A stretch of 64,000 bases of DNA from an uncultured Lachnospiraceae bacterium (lineage in GTDB: Bacteria; Bacillota; Clostridia; Lachnospirales; Lachnospiraceae): NCBI GenBank assembly GCA_934320895.1, contig CAKRFY010000006.1, positions 1-64,000 of the forward strand, given 5' to 3'. The position numbers and the translations under genes are program-made. Positions 1 through 7,530 of the stretch are shown here, piece by piece. Positions within the stretch are counted from its first letter, which is position 1. Each line of letters opens with the position of its first letter. Below the pieces are notes generated by a model. It was not told the origin of the DNA. It worked only from the letters and a program-made list of their open reading frames with translations, and did no database searches.

Positions 1-103
1 TGAGGAGTTGTTTTATTTTGTAATGAAAAATATCCCGTATTTATGCGGGTTTTGGTGTTTCGCAAACGCCTATATAATTGTTATATTAAAAGGAGAGAAT
101 TTT

Positions 104-577
104 ATGGCATTAATTAAATGTCCAGAGTGCGGAAAAGAAATTTCTGATATGGCAAATTCTTGTCCGAATTGTGGGTATCCAATCAAAGAAAATACACAAC
201 ACAACGAAAATACAAAAAAAATTTATGAGTATATATGTGATAGTGATAAATGTATATCTATATGTCCTGTTAAAGAATTTAATAATTTTTTAGGTGCTAC
301 ATGTAAATGTCCTGATTGTGGTGCTGTAGCCGAATATACTGAGACAGAAGTGATTAGTAATAAAACAGGTAAGGTTATAAATCGGTATAGAGAACATGGA
401 TTTGAACGACCTATCCAACAATCCCAACAAAATGTACCTAAATGCCCTAAGTGTAATTCAACTGCAATTACAACAGGTGCGAGAGGAGTAAGTTGGTTTT
501 GGGGAACTATCGGTTCAAGCAAAACTGTTAATCGTTGTGCAAATTGTGGTTATACTTGGAAACCGAATGGAAGATAA
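104..577 (+). CDS. Zinc-ribbon protein
   Basis: 157 residues from the ATG at 104, which follows an AGGAGAG ribosome site; the frame is open further upstream but has no such site. The N-terminus is a classic double-CxxC zinc ribbon (CPECGKEI...CPNCGYPI, residues about 5-25). A second metal-binding module lies at the C-terminus (CPKCNS...CANCGYTW). A middle CxCPDCG adds more cysteines. No catalytic motif is seen. Such proteins are common in Firmicute mobile elements and are presumed to bind nucleic acid or protein; the function is unknown. Confidence 0.75.
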   Translation: MALIKCPECGKEISDMANSCPNCGYPIKENTQHNENTKKIYEYICDSDKCISICPVKEFNNFLGATCKCPDCGAVAEYTETEVISNKTGKVINRYREHGFERPIQQSQQNVPKCPKCNSTAITTGARGVSWFWGTIGSSKTVNRCANCGYTWKPNGR

Positions 578-617
578 AATAGAAAACACTAGATTATACA
601 AATAGGAGAGTAGACCT

Positions 618-833
618 ATGAACAAAAAGAGAAAAGTAATTCATATTGTAGTACCAATTTTGCTTACAATATTGTCGTATTTCATTTCAATTTCATTCAT
701 ATTTAAGATACCAGATGGTAGAGGTGGATATGAAGCCATAACATATTTATTTGCATTTAAGTTAGCTTTTGGAATATTTGCAGTTTCTTCAATTATATCT
801 GCAATATTATATGTTGGTAGTAAAAAGAAATGA
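618..833 (+). CDS. Small two-helix membrane protein
   Basis: 71 residues with a good AGGAGAG site upstream. Two hydrophobic stretches (about residues 9-29 and 42-64) are separated by a short polar loop (KIPDGRGGYE), and both ends are lysine-rich. This predicts a two-pass membrane protein. It lies 40 bp after the zinc-ribbon gene on the same strand, so co-transcription is likely. The family is not recognised. Confidence 0.6.
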   Translation: MNKKRKVIHIVVPILLTILSYFISISFIFKIPDGRGGYEAITYLFAFKLAFGIFAVSSIISAILYVGSKKK

Positions 834-849
834 AGAAAGCTGGTGGCAT

Positions 850-1260
850 ATGAAAGCAAGTGTACAACAGATGCAGGGCGTATCAGCATACATAGAAACA
901 CATTATGAAGCATTGGAATATTGTAAACAAGAAAAGAAAGTATGTCATTACAAGGAATATTGGAAATGTACTAATCCAAAGTCTGTACAATTTAATAAGG
1001 ACTGTATAGGATATACAAAGTGTGCTGATTTTATTTCAGATGCGAGATATAATGAAAAACTTGCTAAAGCATCCAGAAAATCAGTGAAGAAAAATCAGAA
1101 TAGGGCAACTCAAAAATCAGTTAAATCAAAAACTGTTAAATCTAAACCGAAGAAACAAAATAAAGTGCCAAAAAGAGTTGTGGAGAAAAAGTTACCAGAC
1201 AATGCACTTGGTAATGATCCGAGGATCAGAGCTGTACTTGAACAATTTATGAATCAATAA
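850..1260 (+). CDS. Cysteine-containing, lysine-rich hypothetical protein
   Basis: 136 residues from the ATG at 850; the frame is open from 769 but the upstream part overlaps the previous gene. The N-terminal half has a spaced cysteine/histidine set (YCKQEKKVCHYKEYWKC, then CIGYTKC), possibly metal-binding. Residues about 75-120 are almost entirely Lys/Ser/Asn/Gln, like a nucleic-acid-binding or disordered tail. The last 15 residues (DPRIRAVLEQFMNQ) are ordinary. The family is not recognised. Confidence 0.55.
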   Translation: MKASVQQMQGVSAYIETHYEALEYCKQEKKVCHYKEYWKCTNPKSVQFNKDCIGYTKCADFISDARYNEKLAKASRKSVKKNQNRATQKSVKSKTVKSKPKKQNKVPKRVVEKKLPDNALGNDPRIRAVLEQFMNQ

Positions 1261-1430
1261 TATACCTATACTGATATATAACAGGTACTTAATTTCCACA
1301 GGTTTAAGAGTACCCCCACCTATGTCATATGTGCTTGCCTAAATCAATGAATTTGAGGTTGATTTTGCTTTGTATATTCGTAGGCTATCAAGTTTACCTA
1401 TGATGGATTTTGAAGCAGATTTGGGTTGAT

Positions 1431-1532
1431 TTATTCAAAGGATATAGGGTATGTAGGAAAGCGGATATACTGCTCATCCGTAAAATATGCTTGGTTTGAT
1501 AATTCCATCTTTAATCTATCTAATACTTTCAT
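1431..1532 (-). pseudogene. Remnant of a short phage structural-type ORF
   Basis: A 33-codon minus-strand ORF begins MKVLDRLKMELSNQAYFTDE, which resembles the N-termini of small phage head-tail connector proteins, then ends early at a stop. I see no continuation in the other frames. It is recorded as a decayed fragment; the resemblance is from memory. The surrounding 1,261-1,629 stretch shows no other gene. Confidence 0.3.
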
Positions 1533-1570
1533 GTGTGTCTCTGTTACTTATTATAATGTTATAATGCAAT

Positions 1571-1600
1571 AAAAAAGGACTACGGCATTTTACCGTAGAC
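1571..1600 (-). terminator. Rho-independent terminator after the 1630-2313 gene
   Basis: The stem CTACGG/CCGTAG (1580-1585 with 1593-1598) is followed on the minus strand by a T-rich run (A run at 1571-1576 on the + strand). It lies 30 bp past the stop of the minus-strand gene. Confidence 0.7.
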
Positions 1601-1629
1601 CTCTCTTAATTGGTTCGTTATTTATTTAA

Positions 1630-2313
1630 TTAAAAATCACTATATGTAAACTCATAATCAAGAGTTGTTGTTTCATTTTTGTAAACTGGAATATCATATT
1701 CTTCATCAACTCTTCCTGCAACATTTAAAAATTCGCCATATTCGTTATAAAATTCATCATAAAATGTTCCGTAAAGAATATCTTCAGATTTTGATCTTTT
1801 TGAAGATATTACAACATAATATTCTCCTACAGGAATATGTTGTATTGTATAATTTCCTTGACCATTTACTGTTGCTTTTCCCACAACTTTTGAATTATCA
1901 TCTATAACAAAAACTTTTGCTCCCGTATCTGCAACATATCCTCTATAGTTGTTATAAAAATAAGTTATATTTCCTGAAATAGAGCCATACGCTACTTTAA
2001 CAGTAATTTTACAATTAAGTTTTTTACCCGCAACTTTTGCAACAATGGATGTAGTTCCTTTTCTTTTGGCAGTTACAACACCTGTCGAATTAACAGTTGC
2101 AATTTTTTTATTATTACTTGACCATTTAACTTTTTGTTTTGAACCATTCACTTTTAATTTAAAGTTGCTTCCAACATTAAGTGTCTTTTTGGTATAGTTT
2201 AATGTGATTTTTTTTGCAGCTTGTCCCGCTTTATAATTTGGTACAAGCAATGTCACCAAAATAGTGACACACATTAAAATTGATATAATCTTCCTTTTAG
2301 TATTGAAAAACAT
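1630..2313 (-). CDS. Secreted bacterial Ig-like (BIG2) surface protein
   Basis: 227 residues. An N-terminal signal peptide (KRK, then a hydrophobic ILMCVTILVTLLV core, residues 6-30) is followed by a BIG2-type Ig domain (residues about 35-105: KVKWSSNNKKIATVNSTGVV, then a GTTSIVAKV strand). A second beta-rich module (about 108-190: GSISGNITY...VNGQGNYTIQHIPVGEYYV) looks like a carboxypeptidase-regulatory/SpaA-type fold. No LPXTG or membrane anchor is seen, so it is probably secreted. Its own terminator follows. Cargo role unknown. Confidence 0.7.
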   Translation of the reverse strand: MFFNTKRKIISILMCVTILVTLLVPNYKAGQAAKKITLNYTKKTLNVGSNFKLKVNGSKQKVKWSSNNKKIATVNSTGVVTAKRKGTTSIVAKVAGKKLNCKITVKVAYGSISGNITYFYNNYRGYVADTGAKVFVIDDNSKVVGKATVNGQGNYTIQHIPVGEYYVVISSKRSKSEDILYGTFYDEFYNEYGEFLNVAGRVDEEYDIPVYKNETTTLDYEFTYSDF

Positions 2314-2470
2314 CGTAGGGGTAAAATTTTTAAGTTACTGTATGGAAGAACCAACTACAGGGCAGCAGAGAAAAACAATTTCCTTTTTTGGTTTAAGCCA
2401 CCCCCGATACACCATAACCTACTAAATCAGTAGGAATTAAACGCAATAAAATATATCAATAAAACAGTAT

Positions 2471-2510
2471 AAAAAATAAGAGTGTAACTTCATCGGCTAC
2501 ACCCTTTTAT
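2471..2510 (-). terminator. Likely terminator downstream of the small minus-strand ORF
   Basis: The hairpin GTGTAAC/GCTACAC (2482-2488 with 2496-2502; one A-C mismatch) is flanked by T-rich sequence on the minus side (TCTTATTTTTTA) and by TTTTATT on the plus side. It could act in both directions. Confidence 0.55.
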
Positions 2511-2533
2511 TATGTCTTTCTGTATTCTGTTTG

Positions 2534-2683
2534 TTAAAATATAAAATCGCATACAATTCTATTATTACAAGTTGCTTTAAATTGTGTTGCTGTCGTTGCG
2601 TTTATGCTGTCTTTATATGCTTTTAATTGTATCATTCTATCTGTAATAGCTTTTATTATTTCTAAATCAGTAGTAGCATACAT
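2534..2683 (-). CDS. Small hypothetical protein
   Basis: 49 residues from the ATG at 2683, chosen because AAAGGA lies about 9 bases before it; the frame is open to 2740 but with poorer start sites. Sequence: MYATTDLEIIKAITDRM..., mostly helical, no motif. It follows the J-domain gene on the same strand. Family not recognised; it may be a minor element gene or chance. Confidence 0.35.
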   Translation of the reverse strand: MYATTDLEIIKAITDRMIQLKAYKDSINATTATQFKATCNNRIVCDFIF

Positions 2684-2755
2684 TTTTTCCATTCCTTTAG
2701 ATGTATGTAAAATATATTCTTTTCTCATATTGTATAACATTCTTTCTTTGTGGTA

Positions 2756-2792
2756 GGGTGTAGGCTTGTTATTGTCTACACCCTTATTTTTT
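2756..2792 (+). terminator. Perfect 8-bp hairpin with T tract
   Basis: GGGTGTAG (2756-2763) pairs with CTACACCC (2776-2783), followed by TTATTTTTT on the + strand. Neighbouring genes run on the minus strand, so it may instead insulate them from + strand reads. The stem resembles the one at 2482-2502. Confidence 0.45.
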
Positions 2793-3306
2793 AGGCTTCT
2801 TTTATTCTTTTGATTTCTTCTGTCTGTATTTCTGTACTCCCATAATAATTCCGTATATCATTCATAGATAAAGTTTTCTTACCTTTTTTTTTGAATGCTT
2901 CACTATGCCAATACCATTGTTTTTTCTTAGATGCGAACTTGAAGCCATGTTCTTTTAATTCTCCTCGATGATTATATGTATTGCCTGAGATCCATATCCA
3001 AGAACCACACACCTCAATAGTAATATCTGATAAATGAATGATTGCTTGTAAAACTTCCCTTAACTTTTCATCCTCTGAAAAATCATACTTCATATTATCA
3101 TAATTGCTCTTGTTATTGTTGCCTGTCTGCTTTGTATTGTGTTCATGTCTATCCTTTAACACCTTGAATAATTTGTCATATTCTGCATTGACTTCTTGCG
3201 TTGCTTCGGTGCTTCCATTTGGGTTATCTGGATGGAATTTCTTTAATAATTCCTTGTACTGTTTTCTTAACTCCTCAAGCGTGTTTACATTATTAAAATA
3301 CTTCAT
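2791..3306 (-). CDS. J-domain (DnaJ-like) protein
   Basis: 171 residues from the ATG at 3306, which follows a GAAGGT site; the longer frame to 3402 has no supporting site and runs into the promoter. Residues about 8-55 form a J-domain with the diagnostic HPD tripeptide (KKFHPDNPNGSTEA). The C-terminal half (WIWISGNTYNHRGELKEHGF...WYWHSEAFKK) is a compact aromatic-rich domain seen with J-domains in plasmid/ICE proteins. J-domains stimulate Hsp70/DnaK; here a role in element replication or maintenance is only inferred. Transcription probably starts at the operator-covered promoter at 3374-3402. Confidence 0.75.
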   Translation of the reverse strand: MKYFNNVNTLEELRKQYKELLKKFHPDNPNGSTEATQEVNAEYDKLFKVLKDRHEHNTKQTGNNNKSNYDNMKYDFSEDEKLREVLQAIIHLSDITIEVCGSWIWISGNTYNHRGELKEHGFKFASKKKQWYWHSEAFKKKGKKTLSMNDIRNYYGSTEIQTEEIKRIKEA

Positions 3307-3369
3307 ATTAAAACCTTCTTTCTTTATATTATGGCAGTGTTTTAAAACGCCATTTGTTTTAGTTGTTAA

Positions 3370-3545
3370 TATTATTATACACTTATTAGTGTACAGCGCC
3401 AATGTGCATTTTCACTAATAAGTGTAATGAATATTTGTACAATGTGTACACCAATTAGTGGATTTAAATAAAGGATTGACACTAATTAGTGTATAATTTG
3501 TGCGATGTGTCAATAGACTACATACACTAATAAGTGTATAATACA
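3370..3545. promoter_or_regulatory. Divergent promoters with repeated palindromic operators
   Basis: Four copies of an AT-rich palindrome lie here: TACACTTATTAGTGTA (3378-3393), CACTAATAAGTGTA (3413-3426), ACACTAATTAGTGT (about 3479-3492) and TACACTAATAAGTGTA (3523-3538), plus a half-site near 3450. A minus-strand promoter (TTGGCG at 3397-3402, 17 bp, TATAAT at 3374-3379) and a plus-strand promoter (TAGACT at 3514-3519, 17 bp, TATAAT at 3537-3542) each have an operator over the spacer/-10 edge. This is the layout of a repressor-controlled switch; the repressor is not identified. Confidence 0.7.
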
Positions 3546-3592
3546 GTTACAAGGTCAAACAAAACAGACTTACACAAATCGTTCTTTAACAA

Positions 3593-3622
3593 TTGAATAA
3601 AGGCTTCACACTATGATATAAT
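3593..3622 (+). promoter_or_regulatory. Promoter for the 45-residue ORF
   Basis: TTGAAT (3593-3598), an 18-bp spacer and a perfect TATAAT (3617-3622), 28 bp upstream of the GTG start at 3650. Confidence 0.55.
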
Positions 3623-3649
3623 ATCGCCAACGAAAGAAGGTGATAGGAA

Positions 3650-3787
3650 GTGAGTGAATATATGACGGGTAAAGAAGTAGTAAACTTAATTACAGCACTT
3701 GAAAAAGAGGGCATGACAGCAGAAAAGATTATTGAAATAATCAAGTATATCGAAACAGCAGACCCCAAAGACCCAGGTAACAATTAA
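3650..3787 (+). CDS. Small hypothetical protein (45 residues)
   Basis: A GTG start preceded by GAAGG at the right distance opens a 45-codon frame: MSEYMTGKEVVNLITALEKE, then GMTAEKIIEIIKYIE and an acidic/proline tail. It looks like a small helical protein. It has its own promoter (3593-3622) and a terminator (3830-3874), so it is an independent short transcription unit. Similar short ORFs (xylR-like MTxxEVxxxIxxLExxGM) are common in Lachnospiraceae genomes; function unknown. Confidence 0.6.
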   Translation: MSEYMTGKEVVNLITALEKEGMTAEKIIEIIKYIETADPKDPGNN

Positions 3788-3829
3788 AAAATCATAGTAT
3801 TAAATAAGTAACTTATTAACCTAATCTAA

Positions 3830-3874
3830 GGTGTGAAGTCTTTATTGAATTATTAAAGGCTTTACACCTTTTTT
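3830..3874 (+). terminator. Strong rho-independent terminator
   Basis: GGTGTGAAGTCTTT (3830-3843) pairs with AAAGGCTTTACACC (3855-3868; two mismatched or wobble positions) and is followed by a run of six T. It ends the 3650-3787 unit. Confidence 0.8.
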
Positions 3875-3911
3875 AATTACTAAAAAACAACATATTTAAG
3901 GAGGTAGCAAC

Positions 3912-4184
3912 ATGACAAAGAAAGAGTTACAAAACAAAATTGAGGAGATAAGAAGATACAAAGCAATGGCAGATGAAGCAACTAATATACAAAAAGCCTT
4001 AGAACATGAAATATCTTCATATATGGAAGAAAACAATTTAACAGAAGAATTTACAGATTCAGCAAAAATCAGTTATAAAGAGCAGACAAGAAAATCACTT
4101 GACAAGAAGATGCTTGAATCTAAATTAGGAGATTTAACCGAATATGAAAAGGTTACATCTTATAAGGTTTTACGCATTAGATAA
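3912..4184 (+). CDS. Coiled-coil hypothetical protein
   Basis: 90 residues after an excellent AAGGAGGTAGCAAC site. The N-terminal 40 residues are charged and helical (KKELQNKIEEIRRYKAMADE), probably coiled coil; the C-terminus (KMLESKLGDLTEYEKVTSYKVLRIR) resembles small phage/plasmid accessory proteins. No catalytic motif. The same leader (AGGAGGTAGCAACATG) precedes the gene at 4400, suggesting duplication of the translation signal. Function unknown. Confidence 0.6.
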   Translation: MTKKELQNKIEEIRRYKAMADEATNIQKALEHEISSYMEENNLTEEFTDSAKISYKEQTRKSLDKKMLESKLGDLTEYEKVTSYKVLRIR

Positions 4185-4399
4185 TTAACATCTAATAATT
4201 AGGGCATAAATGGGGGAGCAATCCCCCGAAGCCTTAATAATATATCGGCGGTATAAAGCTATGAAAATGTAATATTTACAATCAAGACAAGTTATGGAGA
4301 TATTTAAGAAGAATTTTGCTTAGGTAAACATACACAGCTTGATGTAATTCAAGATGATATTAAGTGGATACTGGAATCAAATAAATAGGAGGTAGCAAC
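4185..4399 (+). other. Intergenic stretch with a GC hairpin and a short ORF scrap
   Basis: A hairpin GGGGGA-GCAA-TCCCCC (4212-4227, GNRA-type loop), extended by GGC/GCC outside, follows the preceding gene and may be a terminator or RNA processing structure, although the T tract is poor. Near 4320-4388 a frame ending GKHTQLDVIQDDIKWILESNK is a likely remnant of a small protein with no start. Confidence 0.4.
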
Positions 4400-4600
4400 A
4401 TGACACCATTAAAACTCAATAAATTAACTTATATTTGCCATCTTTCTGAATCCATTCAGATAAAGGTTATAAATAAAGCCACTGAATCACTTAAGACTTT
4501 AGGACTTACAGATAAAGAAATAAAAGAAGAGATTGAACTAATAAAAAATTCAAGGTTAGCGGATATTGAAGAACTAATAACTGCAAGTGAACTTTTATAG
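4400..4600 (+). CDS. Small hypothetical protein (66 residues)
   Basis: Preceded by AGGAGGTAGCAAC like the gene at 3912. The sequence is helical and acidic (SIQIKVINKATESLKTLGLT, DKEIKEEIELIKN). The downstream 110 bases contain AGGCAAG...CTTGCCT and AAGCC...GGCTT pairings, possibly a structured leader for the next gene. Family not recognised. Confidence 0.5.
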   Translation: MTPLKLNKLTYICHLSESIQIKVINKATESLKTLGLTDKEIKEEIELIKNSRLADIEELITASELL

Positions 4601-4710
4601 TTTGATTAGGCAAGCGGTCAAGCCGTGGTATTCAATTACAACTTGCCTTTAGGCTTAACCGGTAGCCATATAAACTTAATCAAAATACATGTTTCAGGAG
4701 GTAAAAATTT

Positions 4711-5067
4711 ATGAATAAGTACATAGCAGAGCACACAAAAAGACCACTAACAGAAGAAGAAAGAGTATTCTCGGAGAAACACCATGATTTAATGTATCGT
4801 TATATGAGATTACATGAGTTAGATCCCGAAGAATGGTATGACATCCTTATTATCCCATATCTTAACGCAGTCAAGAAATATCATCAGTATGAGAAACTAC
4901 ATAATCTTAAATTTGAGCAGGTATTTTTCAGGACACTTGATAATGCAAGAAGTAATTACTTCAGAGATATAAACAGGAAAAAGCGTTGTCCTAAAGGTGG
5001 AGTTGTAAGTCTTGACTATATGGTAGAGGATGATAAATCTTTTTCAAAATATAAAATTGACGCATGA
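4711..5067 (+). CDS. Sigma-factor-like protein, N-terminal part (gene interrupted by TGA)
   Basis: 118 residues with an AGGAGG site. The segment LMYRYMRLHELDPEEWYDIL...FEQVFFRTLDNARSNYFRDI resembles region 2 of sigma-like proteins common in Lachnospiraceae ICEs. The frame stops at TGA (5065-5067), but the same frame continues openly to 5412 and encodes the missing C-terminal half. The stop is followed by TGG (W), so a single TGG-to-TGA change is a simple explanation. UGA is used as a normal stop elsewhere in this element, so a nonsense mutation is more likely than recoding. Confidence 0.65.
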   Translation: MNKYIAEHTKRPLTEEERVFSEKHHDLMYRYMRLHELDPEEWYDILIIPYLNAVKKYHQYEKLHNLKFEQVFFRTLDNARSNYFRDINRKKRCPKGGVVSLDYMVEDDKSFSKYKIDA

Positions 5068-5118
5068 TGGATTGATAAAACAAAAAATGTTGAGGCATAT
5101 GTAATTGAAAAAGAGTTT

Positions 5119-5412
5119 TTGCGTGACTTGTTTGCTAATGTTGGTAAATATGCAGAACCCGAACTTCTTGAATTGGTTCTTAAAATGAGAATCAAAGGTT
5201 ACACAGATACAGAAATTGCAAAGCGAGCAAGGTTTAAATTGGATAATTACAGAGAATGGACACTTGCAGAGATGAAAGAGCTTATTGGACTTCTTACAAG
5301 GGGAAGAAATAGATATTGTGCAATGACTAAATTAGTTAAGGACACACAAAAATATGGAAATATTGAAGTACATGACAAATGGGAACGAATGAGAGAAATG
5401 TTCGATATCTAA
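5119..5412 (+). CDS. Sigma-factor-like protein, C-terminal part
   Basis: In the same frame as the ORF ending at 5067; the intervening 17 codons are open and continue the protein (WIDKTKNVEAYVIEKEF). The only start for a separate product is a TTG at 5119 without a ribosome site. The sequence ELLELVLKMRIKGYTDTEIA followed by helical KLDNYREWTLAEMKELIGLL resembles region 4 / an HTH. Best read as the second half of one broken gene rather than an independent protein. Confidence 0.5.
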   Translation: MRDLFANVGKYAEPELLELVLKMRIKGYTDTEIAKRARFKLDNYREWTLAEMKELIGLLTRGRNRYCAMTKLVKDTQKYGNIEVHDKWERMREMFDI

Positions 5413-5551
5413 TCAATTGGGAAGTTTGTGCGGTGTGTCAGAAATGGCACACTTGCCATGGTGATAATCTGCAATGTTTTTAAAGGTAAACAGCGAATAA
5501 TACTTAAGATACATAAAAATATTTAAAAGAAAGACAAAGGGATTACATATT

Positions 5552-6079
5552 ATGAAAGATAATTTTAATTATTATTACGGAATAGAGGCAGAACAGTTTA
5601 CTTTTTATCGTGTTCCTCGTCTATTGATTAAAGATAAAAGATTCAAAGGGCTTAGTAGTGATGCAAAGCTCCTGTATGGCTTGATGCTCGATAGGATGTC
5701 TCTGTCTATGAAAAATGGTTGGTTAGATGATGAAAACAGAGTGTATATTGTTTATACATTAGATGCAATTATGGAAGATTTAGGCTGTGGAAAAGATAAA
5801 GCTGTAAAAGTATTAGCAGAACTTGATTCTGTGAAAGGTATTGGACTTATAGAGAAAATACGCAGAGGGCAGGGAAAACCAGATATTATTTATGTGAAAA
5901 ATTTTGTATTATCATCAGAAGATAATATTGAAGAAAAAGAGGGTTTGAATGCTGATAAAAATACAGAAGTCGGGAAAACCGAAGTTAAGAAGTCGGAAAA
6001 ACCGACTCTAATTATACTAATATTAATTATACTGATATTAGTTATAATAATCCTATCAATCAATCTGAAGATAAGATAG
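5552..6079 (+). CDS. RepA_N replication initiator, N-terminal part (frameshifted)
   Basis: Residues 1-115 are a textbook RepA_N domain (EAEQFTFYRVPRLLIKDKRF, LSSDAKLLYGLMLDRMSLS, GCGKDKAVKVLAEL). After residue about 150 the protein turns into LIILILIILILVIIIL, which is not RepA. Reading the other frame from the A5 run near 5998 gives PTDSNYTNINYTDISYNNPI and then joins the next ORF. A one-base indel, or slippage at GGAAAAACC, therefore split one gene. RepA_N proteins initiate replication of theta plasmids and occur in many ICEs. Confidence 0.75.
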   Translation: MKDNFNYYYGIEAEQFTFYRVPRLLIKDKRFKGLSSDAKLLYGLMLDRMSLSMKNGWLDDENRVYIVYTLDAIMEDLGCGKDKAVKVLAELDSVKGIGLIEKIRRGQGKPDIIYVKNFVLSSEDNIEEKEGLNADKNTEVGKTEVKKSEKPTLIILILIILILVIIILSINLKIR

Positions 6080-6105
6080 ATGAGATTGATAGTGCAAACG
6101 CATAC

Positions 6106-6450
6106 ATGGAAATCATCAAAGAGAACATTGAGTACGAGCATCACATGAAGTATGCCCAGTATAGTGAAAGGGATTTGTATCAAGAACTGTATGAAATAAT
6201 CTGTGATGTTGTTTGTGTTAAGCGAAAAACAATTAGGATCGGGGGAGAAGAATATCCGTACCAGCTTGTAAAGTCGAAATTTTTAAAACTTAATAGTAGT
6301 CATCTACAGTATGTGATTAGCTGTATGCAGAATACTACAACGAAAATAAACAATATCAAGGCATATATGATTACAGCTTTGTATAATGCGCCAAGTACAA
6401 TAGACCATTATTACCAGCAGGAAGTGCAGCATGACTTGTATGGGGGATAA
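6106..6450 (+). CDS. RepA_N replication initiator, C-terminal part
   Basis: 114 residues from an internal ATG; the true upstream sequence is read from about 6000 in this frame. The content (YQELYEIICDVVCVKRKTIR, YQLVKSKFLKLNSSHLQYV, KAYMITALYNAPSTIDHYY, QHDLYGG) is the conserved C-terminal region of Firmicute RepA_N proteins. No ribosome site precedes the ATG, so it is probably not translated alone unless slippage occurs upstream. Confidence 0.65.
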   Translation: MEIIKENIEYEHHMKYAQYSERDLYQELYEIICDVVCVKRKTIRIGGEEYPYQLVKSKFLKLNSSHLQYVISCMQNTTTKINNIKAYMITALYNAPSTIDHYYQQEVQHDLYGG

Positions 6451-6562
6451 GTGGAGAGATTTATGGATAAATGCAGGGATATTAAAGCAAATCAAAATGG
6501 GAAATGTCTCTGAGCATAGGAAAATGGCAAAGCAAATTGTAACGGAAATAATGGGATTATAG
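6431..6562 (+). CDS. Small hypothetical protein overlapping rep
   Basis: 43 codons starting inside the end of the rep ORF after AGGAAGTG: MTCMGDKWRDLWINAGILKQ..., ending KQIVTEIMGL. The overlap suggests translational coupling to rep. No family recognised; it could also be chance. Confidence 0.35.
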   Translation: MTCMGDKWRDLWINAGILKQIKMGNVSEHRKMAKQIVTEIMGL

Positions 6563-6579
6563 GAAGAATAGGAGATATT

Positions 6580-6813
6580 ATGTTTAATTTTAGAATTATC
6601 AATACAATAGACGGAAATCAAATCATAGACAGAACACTTAAAACATCATATGAAGAGCTTACACCAACGCAAATGTTAGAGTATACGGAACTAGACAATC
6701 AGATGCTTTTCATGGATAGAATGGAACGCAAACAGAAACAAAAGGTAGAACATATGCGAAAAATAGCAAAGAATCCAGTTTACAAAGTTGCTTGTATTAT
6801 TGGTTTGATGTAA
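6580..6813 (+). CDS. ICE-type hypothetical protein (77 residues)
   Basis: A good AGGAGATATT site precedes the ATG. The sequence FNFRIINTIDGNQIIDRTLK, then TPTQMLEYTELDNQM and a basic segment (MERKQKQKVEHMRKIAKNP), resembles small conserved proteins next to rep/HTH genes in Clostridia conjugative elements. Predicted cytoplasmic, helical. Function unknown. Confidence 0.6.
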   Translation: MFNFRIINTIDGNQIIDRTLKTSYEELTPTQMLEYTELDNQMLFMDRMERKQKQKVEHMRKIAKNPVYKVACIIGLM

Positions 6814-6879
6814 AAGGGAACTGCAATAGATAAGACAGCCTCAAATATGGCTGTCCTCAACAGAAAGAAGGGAACTATA

Positions 6880-7476
6880 ATGGCTATTGTACTTACGGAT
6901 GGGATATACTATATATACTTAAACAATAAAGGCAAGCACAGGAAAACAACAGATATTACACAGGCTTTGCAATATAATACTGTAAGGGAAGCTATAAGAT
7001 ATATGAATATTGTACCCATAAAAACAGAGGGACTTTATGTATATGATACATTTTCAGATCACATATTATGGAAACGGCTGACTCAGGAAGAGAGAATTGA
7101 ATTACAAGAGCAGAGAAATGGAATAGTAGAGATTGAACGAAGAAGTAATGGTAAAATCAAGCGAAAGAAATATTCTAAATCAACACGGAAACTAATATAT
7201 GAAAAATGTAATGGTCGTTGTCAGTTATGTGGAAGGAAAATATTATTGTCTGAAATGTCTTTAGATCATCATGTAGCTTTATCAATGGGTGGTATAGATG
7301 ATATTTCAAATTTAGTTGCCACCTGCTACCCTTGTAATCGTTTTAAATCCAATATTGCACCTGAGTTGTTTGAGAATAGAATCAATGATATTTTTATGTA
7401 CCAGATGGAGAAGAAAGCTGGTAATTCTTTCAAATGGAAAATTGTACATAGGCTGTTGTTATCTTGTATCAAGTGA
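6880..7476 (+). CDS. HNH endonuclease
   Basis: 198 residues from the ATG at 6880, chosen for the AGAAAGAAGGG site; the frame is open from 6847. The C-terminal half holds a zinc-stabilised HNH motif: CQLCGRKI, LDHHVALSMGG, NLVATCYPCNRFKSN. The N-terminal 95 residues form a beta-rich domain with a basic linker (RRSNGKIKRKKYSK). HNH proteins cut DNA in homing, packaging or defence settings; here it stands alone, so the substrate is unknown. A close group II intron or homing context is not seen. Confidence 0.75.
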   Translation: MAIVLTDGIYYIYLNNKGKHRKTTDITQALQYNTVREAIRYMNIVPIKTEGLYVYDTFSDHILWKRLTQEERIELQEQRNGIVEIERRSNGKIKRKKYSKSTRKLIYEKCNGRCQLCGRKILLSEMSLDHHVALSMGGIDDISNLVATCYPCNRFKSNIAPELFENRINDIFMYQMEKKAGNSFKWKIVHRLLLSCIK

Positions 7477-7530
7477 AATTGCTGACCTTGAAAAAATGTA
7501 AAAAATAAAGTATAATCGGAGGTAATAAAG

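Noticed and set aside
3476..3497. TTGACA ... TATAAT as a promoter
   Set aside because: The spacer is only 10 bp; the boxes arise from the palindromic operator.
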